In this document: one piece after another, positions 54,889 to 64,000 of the stretch | Layout: every line of letters starts with the position of its first letter | How positions within the stretch are numbered: the stretch's first letter is position 1 | Assembly (NCBI GenBank): GCA_030704615.1 | Contig: CM060732.1 | Location: 7,128,001 to 7,192,000 of the forward strand | DNA length: 64,000 bases | Origin: Takakia lepidozioides | Lineage: Eukaryota; Streptophyta; Takakiopsida; Takakiales; Takakiaceae | Direction of reading: 5' to 3' | Notes under the pieces: generated by a model | Databases searched by the model: none | What the model saw: the letters and a program-made list of their open reading frames with translations, nothing else | What the model was told of the DNA's origin: nothing | Translations under genes and position numbers: made by a program

Positions 54889-55950
54889 GAAATTCGGCAC
54901 CGCATTTCATTTTTCTCCAGGCAGCGATTTCTGGCAGCTCCCTTTTCTCCGTTGTGGTCGTAACGGAAATGTTGTACCGCATTTTATTTCTTGACATGGC
55001 ATTATCATACTTCGAATTGGAAATGCGGCACCGCATTTCCATATTGGACCTTGAATTGTCCAAGCATGTCCAATCGCTAATGCTTGTCCATGTTCATACT
55101 GGAAATGCGGCACCGCATTTCTATGTCCGTCATCGAAATTTCGTACCGGACAATGGAATGCGGCACCGCATTTCCGGAGAGCACAATGGAATGCGGTGCC
55201 GCATTTCCGTCGAAGGGTCTGGAATTGGGCAAACAACGATGTCCGTTCTGAAAATGCGGCACCGCATTTCCATGTCCGTCATCAAAATTTCGTGGAATGC
55301 GGTGCCGCATTTCCGTCCAACAAGACAGAATGCCCACACGGGTCTAGAATTGGACAAACAACGATGTCTGTTTTGGAAATGCAGCACCTCATTTCCATGT
55401 TTGGCAATCGAAAGTTCTTATTGGACAATGTAATGCGGTGCCGCGTTTCCGTCCAGCACGATGGAATGCGGTGCCGCATTTCCGTCAAAGGGTCTCGAAT
55501 TGGACAAACAACGATGTCCGTTTTGGAAATGCGGCGCCGCATTTCCATGTACGTCATCGAAATTTCTTATTGGACAATGGAATGCGGTGCCGCATTCCCG
55601 TCTAGCATCATGGAATGGGGAGCCGTATTTCCGTCGATGGGTCTGCTGTTGGAAAAACATCCATCTCCAAAATGTAAATGCGGCACCGCATTTCCATGTT
55701 CGACCTGCGCATGCGGGGTGGCATATCCATTTACCTCCATGGAAGGAGCTGGCAATCGGCAAAACTGCCGTGTCGAGAACGGAAATGCGGCACCGCATTT
55801 CCGTTCGGCCGAACAGTTTCTGATGTCCAAACCATGAAACGGAAAATTGTTCTTGCCCCGGTTTTGGAAATGCGGTGCCGCATTTCCAAAGGAGGTTTTT
55901 GCAGTTGCCACATTTCCGTTCCGACATGGAAATGCGGTGCCGCATTTCCG
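54889..55950. repeat. Palindrome array 2 (GGAAATGCGG half-site)
   Basis: About 18 copies of a palindrome made of the half-site GGAAATGCGG, a YR centre (CA, TG or CG) and its complement, 22 bp in full and often trimmed to 20-21 bp. Full copies are near 55019, 55782, 55867 and 55927, and shorter ones near 55155, 55188 and 55463. Spacing is 30-110 bp, with shared spacer words (gtccgtcatcgaaatttc, ttggacaaacaacgatgtc). One isolated copy lies at 53764-53784. All open frames across this region are shadows of the repeat. Confidence 0.9.
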
Positions 55951-56087
55951 ATTTTGGGAGGGACGTGGTTTGGACGATGTTGTCGTTGAGAAGCACATGG
56001 GAGAGGGGACATGAAGGACGGGGAGAATTTTCTTTATATACTCTGGAAGAGAATTTAAATGTACAGAGAGTTCATTAAAATTCTATT

Positions 56088-56690
56088 AATCTTGAAAATC
56101 ATCACTATCGTCGTCATGTCCTTGACTGTCCTGCTCCGCCTCCACCCCGTCATTGCATTTCTCATCTCCAGCGGACTGCTCGTTGGCCAGGCTTTCGAAA
56201 ATCCCATCTTCCCCTTGCGGAACCGACCATCTCACGTCCGTTGGTTCGTCGTCCTCCCTGTCGCTGAATCACATATGAACTTTCGCACCCGTCTACCTGT
56301 CTCAGTTGTTGCCAACTCGTTCCTTATCCTTCTGTCCTCCCTAGCCCTCTCCAAAATCTGCTCTATTTTACTGGGATTCTCACATCGTCTAATCGCTATA
56401 TTTGCGAGTTTAGCTGTATAACTAGGAAGGGAGTAGTCCTTCACCGGGCTCGTCATGAAGTCGGCCCTCGCAAAGAACGGGACATTCTTCCTGGCAGGAA
56501 GTGTAGGCCCTACATGTTTTGACCCAGATCCTGGAATCCTGCACATAATAATCACCAACGAGACCAATGAGAACCACAGTCCAGAAATGCGTTTGACACA
56601 CATGGCTTCACAAGGCCACTTACTGGAGCCAGGTATGATGTCCTTTGTTGTGTCACTTTCTTTTCGCTTTTTTTGTCCTTCTCTTTCCAT
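56088..56690 (-). CDS. Hypothetical basic protein with acidic tail
   Basis: The frame 56690-56232 has FFARADFMTSPVKDY, TAKLANIAIRRCENPSKIEQ and ILERAREDRRIRNELATTE. In another frame the sequence continues REDDEPTDVRWSVPQGEDG and ends in an acidic run (DSQGHDDDSDDFQD) before TAA near 56088. A shift or a very short intron near 56260 must join them. No family recognised. It lies head to head with the plus-strand gene starting at 56752. Confidence 0.4.
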
Positions 56691-56751
56691 TGGCTGTTAC
56701 ATTGGCTGTGATTGTTTTTTGGTTCATTCTTGCATTTGAATTGTTTTGTAG

Positions 56752-57918
56752 TTGGAAGAAAGGGCCCGGTCAGTTCTACATACTCAGCTGGCTGACTATG
56801 GCATCACCATGACAATACCAAAGGTCTCATTCCAAGCATACATGAGGAAATGGAGAGCCACAGTGTGGCAATCTTGTTTCTTTAGAGAGTTCAGCAAGGA
56901 GGGTGGCATCAGTCGAACAAATGAGCTTGTCCAGCAAGAGAAAGGAGAGGAAGCCTGGAAACGATGCCTTTACAGGTGCGAAATGGGCTGTGCTTCTTTG
57001 TTTTGCAAATACACACTCTCCTCCATCCAACATGTTTTGGGCAGCCTCATATGAGTTTCCGTTGCCGCACACTCATTTGTTCTATCCCTGTGTAGTAACA
57101 CCAAGGTGCACACCTTGGGCCTTTCAGGCTATTTTGTGTGCGGTGGTTGCAATGTACTGTGCCGCATACTGTTTTAGGGGGTCTCTCCTGGTGTGATGGT
57201 AAAGCTGAGAGACAATAATTGCATTGCATAATGAGGCTGTCTCTGTTCCTGCAGGTACATAAAGTTTGTTCTCATGGAAGAGAACTGCTTGGACAAACAT
57301 CCTGATTTTGTGGACCTTTGGCTTGTCCCTACTGGCAACCAGACCATGTTTACTACTGGGATCTTGCATGACTGGGGCCCAGACCATCTTTCTGCTTGTG
57401 GTTGGTATTTGGATTGCCCTCCTTCTAAGACCCCAGCTCAGGAGGTGTCTTTGAGGAGAGAGAATGAGCGTATAGCAGCCACTGCCGCAGTAGCCGACCT
57501 CGACATTCATGATAGAAATTTGAGGATTCTTGCAGAGAAGGAGCCTCCCACTCAGGATACCCCGGGTAGAGGTAGAAAGGCAAAGGGAAAAGATGTTGCT
57601 GGTGGTGTGGGGAAAGGAAGGGGTAGGGGGAAGGGGGCACAAGGGCAGGTAGGTGGGCAGGGAAGTGTTGCAGATACTGGCCCTGTGGTGCATGTCCAGC
57701 AAACTCCGCCGCATGGTAGGGGATCCGGGAGAAAGAACAAGGGGGTGGTTCATCCCAAGGACCCGTACCATGCAGTGGAGCATCCCACGAGGGTCATTCG
57801 CCCTACCAGGTTGGAGATGGCCAACGTCGGGTTCCTTGCCATGATGGAGTCCAAGAAATCTGATTACAAGGGCGAACCATCACCAGTGTGGGAGAGGATT
57901 GTGGAGTTCCTCGGCACG
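56752..57918 (+). pseudogene. Second copy of the ParB-MTase family: two middle exons
   Basis: Exon 56752-56975 (LEERARSVLHTQLADYGI, FQAYMRKWRATVWQSCFFRE, FSKEGGISRTNE) follows a TTTTGTAG acceptor. An intron with GT near 56976 and CTGCAG at 57254 separates it from exon 57255-57918 (YIKFVLMEENCLDKHPDF, TTGILHDWGPDHLSACGWYL, DCPP, a Lys/Gly-rich linker, RLEMANVGFLAMMESKKSD, SPVWERIVEFLGT). Both match exons 4 and 5 of the minus-strand gene at 59-64 kb with the same intron phase. The ParB-like and MTase-like exons are absent; upstream lies palindrome array 2. So it is a partial, perhaps truncated, copy. Confidence 0.75.
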
Positions 57919-57959
57919 GTGCGTGTTGTCTTAGACATTTTTACAGGTTCTGTGGGGTA

Positions 57960-58698
57960 CCCTTAATTTTTGCATAGACTTACGGATGGTAGACTGACAC
58001 CAACATGAGCCTTAGGGGTGGCAGGCGCAGGCTTTAGGGGGGGTTAGACAGCCCGACACAGCTTCGCACAGCTAGTCACAGCCCGTCACAGTCTATCACA
58101 GCTTCGCACAGCCAGTCACAGCCCGACACAGCTTTACATAGCCAGTCACAGCTCAGCATAGTCACAGCTTGGCAGAGCTTGACACAGCCTGTCACAACGT
58201 ACATGGGGAACAGTTATCATTGACAGGGAACGACTGTGTGGGAACGGGTTACTTCAGGGGTGACGGTTAGTTAGTTAGGTGGTTAGAACAGCTTGCAGGT
58301 AGATTAGGCAGGGCGGCAACAGGAAGGGGATCATTTCTTGAGGAGCGCGACTTGTTCAGGGGAGGAGGAGACGTAACGGAGAGTGGAACAGTGAAGAGGA
58401 GATGATGACTTGATTGAGGCTTAATTCATGCAAGCTGTAAAATCATATAGTAGGGTAGATTAGGGACACCATGGCGTAGGCCTGATACTTGATTAATCTT
58501 AATCTGATACTTATTCGATACAAACATACTGTGTAGAGAGACATGAGAGAAGATGTGGAATGAATGCATGATTAATTGGAACTTAGTAGATACTGAAACA
58601 ATCTGATGCTTCAGTAAATACAATAAGGTAAATTGATAACATGAAGGCAAGAAGGAATACAAATAGGAAGCACAACCATGATTCACTAGTTGTAGGAC
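57960..58698. other. Gene-free stretch with a CACAGC tandem repeat
   Basis: 58040-58196 is a run of about 14 units of a 9-11-bp motif (cacagcccg, cacagcttcg, cacagccagt). The rest is plain sequence. Confidence 0.6.
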
Positions 58699-59133
58699 AT
58701 GACTGATTGTTCTGAACGGGCTGAGTGCTTAGAGATATCCAACTCTTCTATCTTGGAGTTTCCACCTCGGATAGCGAAGGGATGGGTGAGTAAAAGCCGC
58801 TCGACATTTGGCGACCATACTGGGGATCTGAGTCATGAACAACCAGATGTGACAGGCATCTGGTGGGATCATGGTGGTTGGAGAATTAAAGAATTTGATG
58901 TGAATCAAATTCCGTGTGGAACTGAGAAGGAAAGATTGTCCAAACAATTCTTTCAGAGGTTCTTGGAATTGCCAGACGGTTGTAAAGAAAACATTATTAA
59001 GAGAGTGCATGATGCTGACCCTGAGTGGGGTCTGGAGAAAGGAGTGATAAAGATTTATCAGGTGGCGCGTGAAGTGCCAGTGCTTCGGCATAAACAAGAA
59101 GCAGAAAATTGGAAAGGGGGCTGTCGAAAATAG
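58699..59133 (+). CDS. Hypothetical 144-aa protein
   Basis: ATG at 58699. It reads CLEISNSSILEFPPRIAKGW, GIWWDHGGWRIKEFDVNQIP, LSKQFFQRFLELPDGCKENI and DADPEWGLEKGVIKIYQVA. The composition is natural and it has a plausible fold with Trp-rich strands. The 3' end overlaps on the opposite strand the last exon of the ParB-MTase gene. No family recognised. It could be the last exon of the plus-strand copy at 56.75 kb, or a separate gene. Confidence 0.45.
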   Translation: MTDCSERAECLEISNSSILEFPPRIAKGWVSKSRSTFGDHTGDLSHEQPDVTGIWWDHGGWRIKEFDVNQIPCGTEKERLSKQFFQRFLELPDGCKENIIKRVHDADPEWGLEKGVIKIYQVAREVPVLRHKQEAENWKGGCRK

Positions 59134-62100
59134 ACTCGCCAGAAATGACTGTATCTTTTGAAGATCCACCGCTGCCTTTCCTGAAAGACAACCTGAAAAA
59201 GTTATTACTGTAACTTTGATGTTATTGAGAAATTGAGTATGGCTCCCAAAGAGGGTTTAACACTTACTCACATGAAGGGGGAGGAGCACTGTGTTGTAGA
59301 GGTCAGAATCACCCTCCATGCCAAAAAGGCTTCTTCCGCCTGCCTTGCATGCATGGTAAGTTGCTCCTGCACCACACAGGAGGACATGAACAGTTTGGTG
59401 GGGAGGATTTAAGCAAATGAAACTGTTGAAAGAAAACCAATTCGGAAGGGAAAGAACGAACATGTGGACACAGAAAGATCGACCACCCATGCAGAGTGGT
59501 GGCTGCATGACTCCAGCAGTATTTGCATGAACGCTGGGGACTTTTCTTTTGCACCTCTCCAGGGAGTGCCATCTGGTCTCTTCAGAGTCTGACTGGACTG
59601 CATGAAGTTGGGCTGTGTCATCGATATGGGGCTCATAGGGGGGGTTGACGAAACAACCCTGGTCAGAAATCTCAAAGCTGCGGATGGAGGATGGTGTCTT
59701 AGAGGTGTGAATCCTGCACAGGCAGATCGCCTCGAACATCCTCGTCTGCCAAAGATAGCAGGTTAGTGTGGTAAACACAATCTATAGTGGAAGTGTGTAC
59801 ATCGGCTATCCAGAACTCAGACACAAAAAAATCATTTTTATCACGAATCGGTGATGATTGATGTCGATCATAACAGATTTTACTAGAGTGGAGCTGCAGA
59901 GAACATTGAAACTCATCATGAAAGCAAAAGCAGAAGGGAGACGACATACCAGCTGACCAGGGAAACCCCCTTTCACAAGGTAGAGGCTGTTCACACAATT
60001 CCATGTGCGCAAAACTTCAAACCCTGAAGACTTGAGGTATGATGCCAATGCCCGACGACTATCATTGTCACATGACTGAAAAAAGCAGAAGTGTCCCTGC
60101 ATCAGAGAGGAAGTTATTACAGAACCCGAACACCCAACTCTAGTAGTTGTCCTCGAATTTGTTCCAGCCTGGCGTCTTGGCCCTTTGGAAGAACTTCTGG
60201 CACAGCCTGGCCATCCGGGATGTCGAGAATGACAATGTCGGCCGCATATGTTTTCTGCACACCGCACACAAAGGTGGGACATGTGCTCACCTGCAACAGA
60301 CATGTTTTTTATAAGAACGATGGCAAAAATGTTTTCAAAGAACGAGACTGAAATATTGCCAACGAAACTTTCAGAGAAAAAGGAAATAAACTGGAATTCT
60401 CACCAGATTGAGGAATGAGATTATATTGTCCCAGGTAGGCGAAGGCACCCTAGTGTATCCTCTCTTTCGACTCTGCATCATCGACAGCCAACCCTCATTA
60501 ACAATTTTCATCTCTCCTGCCGAATCAGAACGGGAAGGGTGTGGCTTGGCATCGAACACGCACTGAACAGTGCGGGTATATCTTCCAGCAGTAAAGTCCT
60601 GCCCACTCTCCATCTCCTTTTCTTTCTCCTTCCCCTTGTCTTTTTTCTTCTCTTTGAACTTGTCTTTGTCCTTTGGCTTTGCTGGTGAGATGGCTATGAC
60701 ATCAACAGCCTTGTCTTTTGGTTTGCGGCCCGCCTTCTTTCCCTTATGCGGCGTTCCCTGAGCATCAGGCTCCTTGGCAGCCAATGTTGCTATGTTTCGT
60801 TGGTACTCTTCGTCAGTCAAAGGCGTCAGCATCTCAGCGTTATTGTTCAAGTATTTCATATGCTGTTCTTGAAAGGTCGTGTGCTCCGGTGGGCAGTCAA
60901 GGTACCACCCACAGTCTCTGAAGTGAGAAGGACTCCAGTCCTTCAATATCCCTGCAGTATACATGGTTGGATCGTTTGCAGGGTCAGACCACATGTCAAG
61001 ATAGTTTGGAATTCCGCTCAGGTGATTTCCTTCCATAAGCACATATTTCGTGTACCTGAAAAATAGGAGATAAATCCCAACCTACCAAAGCGCTCAGTGA
61101 GTAAGATGCAAGTAGAACAGAATGAAAAAAACATAGAATGAAATGGCTCTGAGAACTGCTCCAAGGACCTTTCAGGGCCACACGACTGCTCCGGATGTGA
61201 ATGTCGTCAACGCCATTCAAAAAATTCCATTCAATGATATTGTAAATACACCCTAATCCACGTGAATGCAAACTATCGTTTTGGAATGACACAGACATAG
61301 AAGTGAATGTCGTCAACGACATTCACTTTGGATTTGTGAATACACTCCTAATCAAGCCTAATTATTCCTCAAATGAAGCAAAATCAAAGGATGGAAATCA
61401 TAAACTCGAGTAAGGAACCCTCCCGGAAAACTCAATGCACATTCATAACGAACATATCACTGAGGACCTCACAACAACACTATATGTGAATGACGTCAAC
61501 GCCATTCACAAAAATACCAACAAGGAACCAATTACTTAGCTCCCAATCCATATTCAAATTGTCGCTGGTGAATAATACAGACACAGAAGTGAATGTCGTC
61601 AACGACATTCACTTTGGATTTCTCATCACACAGCTTATCAAGCCTCCAGATTCCTCGCAAGAGGCAAAAACAATGCAGAACAACTGAATTTCTGCATTGA
61701 AATTCAGCAAAATGAAGTGAGGAACCCTCACTGTAAACTCTATGGACATTACAAAAATTTACATAACTCTGAGGACCTCTCAACAACCCCGGATGTGAAT
61801 GTCGTCAATGCCATTTAAGGACATTATCAATTCTAATCAGGGACACTATAATTATACCCTTAGATCCTAACCATGTGAATTCATATACTCGCTTAAGAAT
61901 GACTCAGACAAAGAAGTGTATGTCGTCAACGACATTCAATCTGGATCTATGATTGCAATCCTTATGAAGCCACATTTTTTCCCAAAAAAAACAGTAGAGT
62001 TTCCAGTATGACATTGCACCTGTACACAACTCGCATCATGGCCCACTCTCCTCCAACCTGACTGTCAAAGTCGTTGGACCGTAAAATGTTACCATCTTTG

Positions 62101-64000
62101 GAGAACTCCCGGAAAAAACAGTATCTCCAGGTGAGACCTCTCCACTTCCTTATGTATGCCTCCAATGACATTTGGGGAGGGGAAACAATCGAAATGTTCA
62201 GGTCCTTCAAAGTCTGATCCAACACAATGATGGCGTGCTTTTCGAGCTGCAAATTGTATATTTGTCAGAATTGCAAATAAGGTACTCATCACATACTTGA
62301 AGAAAAGAAAACGGCATATTTGAATACACACTTGACTCCAAAATGTAGCCTTGTGGAGCCAGTTATCAAACACCAAATCACTGATTCCTTTCACCTTTGT
62401 GCCAGGCTGTATGGTGCTCTTTGGGAACTGATTCAAGTCCTTTACTGTTTGATCTGAGTTCCATATCTCCAGCCATCTTATTTTTGTCTGTGGGTCGACC
62501 ATCGATATGGCCAGCCGGTGCAATTTCTCCTGCTGCATCTCCGAATGCACATGCTTGTCATAGTGTGTTTTGATCTGCTGAAGGAACTCAGAACCAAGTC
62601 CAGGATCTACTATTCTAAGCTGCTTTCCGAAGGCGGACATCAATTTGGTTCTTCGCATTTCAAACTCCTTCTTTATTGCAGCTTCCACACCCTTTGATGT
62701 CCTTAGTTCCTCTGGTGTAGTGCGGTAATATTTGGATTTTCCCTTCTCAGCTGCCTCTTTCAGTTCTTGCTGCATTGATTCAAGTAGTGATTAGCACCGA
62801 AGGGACTACAAACATGTATTCGAAAAGTAAACTGAGTACAGACTCGGACTTACCGCATACATGTACTCCATAAACGCCTCTCGTGTCAAAGAATACCAAG
62901 TGCCTGCAGCTCTTCCTGTTTCGCACTTCTTGATTATATTGGGTGGGAGTACTGTCCGAAAATCATCCAGCTTCATCAGACCAATCCTCTGAATTCGGAA
63001 TAGTGTGTGGACCAAGCTTGTTGTCACATGCAATTTCTCTGTCGATCTGCAAAAACATTGGAAACATTGCATTCCTTAACATTGTTTTTTGGGGATTAAT
63101 AAGACACTACAGAGGGAATGAAATCTCCTGGATGACTTACTTGTTCACGTCGTGCATAGCTGTAAGAAGCCTAGCGATGTCGTTTCCAGGATCCAAAACC
63201 ATTGCCTCCACAGCAACACGCTTGTCTTTGTCTTTCGCATGGTGTTTTTGAATGTATCCCATCCATGCCAGCAATCGGTGGTTGCCGTCCCAGACGTAGA
63301 ACATGTGGTTGCAGAATTGCTGGGTGTTCTTTCCCATCATGAGGCCCAGCTCGAACTCCTCATTGGCATCTTTCCAGCACTCATCCCAGTTATCACTGAT
63401 CTCTGGAGACACTAATGTGTTTTTCCCATTTATATCCGTCAGTGACACATAAAAAACTTGTGCACCAAGTCTATATCCATGCACAAAATCACTCTCCAAT
63501 TTTGTTATGTCATGGGAAAGAGGTGGACGCACAACAGGCATAGATATCATCCGGCACAGAGGGATGTCCAGACGCCCTCCAGATACGAGCATGTCCCTTA
63601 TAACCTCCTGGGAGTTTACCTTTTGGAATGACATGAGTTCTTTCACCTTGTCAAGGTAGTGCACTTCAGATTCATCTGCTTCATCTGTATTCTCAGAGCT
63701 TTTTCCGGACTCGTCCCCATCTCCAGATCCTTTCCCCTCTGATCCTGTAGGCTTGGACCTCACAATTTTCTGCACGATGTCATTCAATTCTGACTGAGTA
63801 ATTTGCAAATAGTGAACGGCGGTAACGACCATCACTCTGTCTCCAAGAAACTCACTATGAATGGTGTGAAACAATTCAGCACAATCTACACAAGCAAAGC
63901 TGATCCTGCCGTATTCAAAACAAAAGCGAGAGCGATAGTGAGCGGCGTTAACGACAATCACAAAAGATAAGGACCTGCCGGATCGGTGTTGTGTAATGAC
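58997..64000 (-). CDS. ParB/Srx-like domain plus DNA methyltransferase-like protein, multi-exon
   Basis: The 5' end lies beyond the window. Exons from GT-AG sites: E1 to 63141, E2 63046-62854, E3 62769-62332, E4 62246-62020, E5 61055-60404, E6 from 60290, E7 to 59950, E8 from 59745 to about 59276, last 59191-58997. Phases fit for E1-E5. E1 has LDIPLCRMISMPVVRPPLS and MFYVWDGNHRLLAWMGY, like the ParB/sulfiredoxin fold. E5 has a Lys/Glu-rich linker. E6-E8 look like a beta-class N4/N6 DNA methyltransferase: ADIVILDIPDGQ or FVNPPYEPH (motif IV candidates), FFQSCDNDSRRALASYLK, then VHVLLCGAGATYHACKAGG and LFGMEGD (motif X-I). The E6-E7 junction is unclear: a TAA lies at the end of E6. Intron 4 holds palindrome array 3. 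ParB-MTase pairs are common in prokaryotes and phages, so transfer is possible. Confidence 0.55.
61197..61940. repeat. Palindrome array 3 in intron 4
   Basis: Six copies of a 24-bp palindrome, GTGAATGTCGT then CA then its complement. Perfect copies lie at 61303-61326 and 61589-61612. Imperfect ones lie at 61197, 61486, 61795 and 61917. They come in three pairs (spacing 103-122 bp) that repeat with a period of about 300 bp, with shared spacer words (ctgaggacct, caacaac). Confidence 0.9.

Noticed and set aside
54889-55950. CRISPR-like array
   Set aside because: Repeats are palindromes with variable length and irregular spacing, spacers share words, and the context is a plant nuclear genome without cas genes.
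54870-56000. Many overlapping frames with repeated MRHRIS, NAAPHF and CGAAFP words
   Set aside because: They are translations of the 22-bp palindrome in all frames, not proteins.
57910-57966. VVLDIFTG as a methyltransferase motif I in the plus-strand copy
   Set aside because: It lies after the splice donor that matches the paralog, so it is intronic.

Overview
The window looks like nuclear DNA of a land plant, probably a seed-free one such as a fern or bryophyte. The evidence is PLS-type pentatricopeptide motifs, spliceosomal GT-AG introns, TNP2/CACTA transposases and a trihelix transcription factor. The species call is inference. Most of the window is repetitive and decayed mobile DNA. Only a few reading frames look intact: the trihelix gene at 32.1-33.4 kb, an RT ORF at 45.9-47.9 kb and an unknown 189-aa protein at 54.0-54.6 kb.

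Layout. 0.1-4.2 kb is a tandem array of a ~129-bp unit derived from one PPR motif, with a recent 968-bp higher-order duplication and decayed PPR fragments beside it. 4.9-9.3 kb is a broken CACTA (TNP2) transposase gene with a small opposite-strand Cys/His ORF. 9.7-11.5 kb is a LINE fragment (APE endonuclease plus RT start, minus strand). 11.5-21.05 kb is the most remarkable element: a minus-strand Ty3/gypsy-type retrotransposon ordered gag, zinc knuckles, retropepsin, DNMT3/DRM-like cytosine-5 methyltransferase, RT, RNase H, integrase, PHD finger. It carries many single-base lesions. 21.3-22.4 kb holds further LINE pieces. 22.6-26.8 kb is a CACTA-like element whose gene combines a Pro-rich/transposase-like part with an FCP1/NIF-type phosphatase fold. 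28.5-29.9 kb is a decayed second gypsy pol. 36-43.7 kb holds two inverted copies of one LTR, with a CACTA-type terminus and a decayed ribosomal protein S3a (eS1) fragment between them. 43.7-45.5 kb is a gag-bearing remnant behind a tRNA-Met-type primer site. 45.85-49.3 kb is a two-ORF retroelement with an unusual RT.

The last 14 kb is the part I understand least and find most interesting. Three copies of one multi-exon gene family lie at 50.4-51.1 (-), 56.75-57.9 (+) and 59.0-64.0 kb (-). The fullest copy joins a ParB/sulfiredoxin-like domain to motifs resembling a DNA N4/N6 methyltransferase. Each copy lies beside, or contains in an intron, its own array of short perfect palindromes with a sequence unlike the other two arrays. 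Two further divergent paralogous genes of unknown function sit between them.

Functionally, this is a nest of elements that cut, copy and mark DNA. Several carry captured host-type domains: DNMT, PHD, FCP1 phosphatase, eS1. Many premature stops in the gypsy-DNMT element are TGA, TAG or TAA codons that fit C-to-T change, as expected for methylated, silenced copies.
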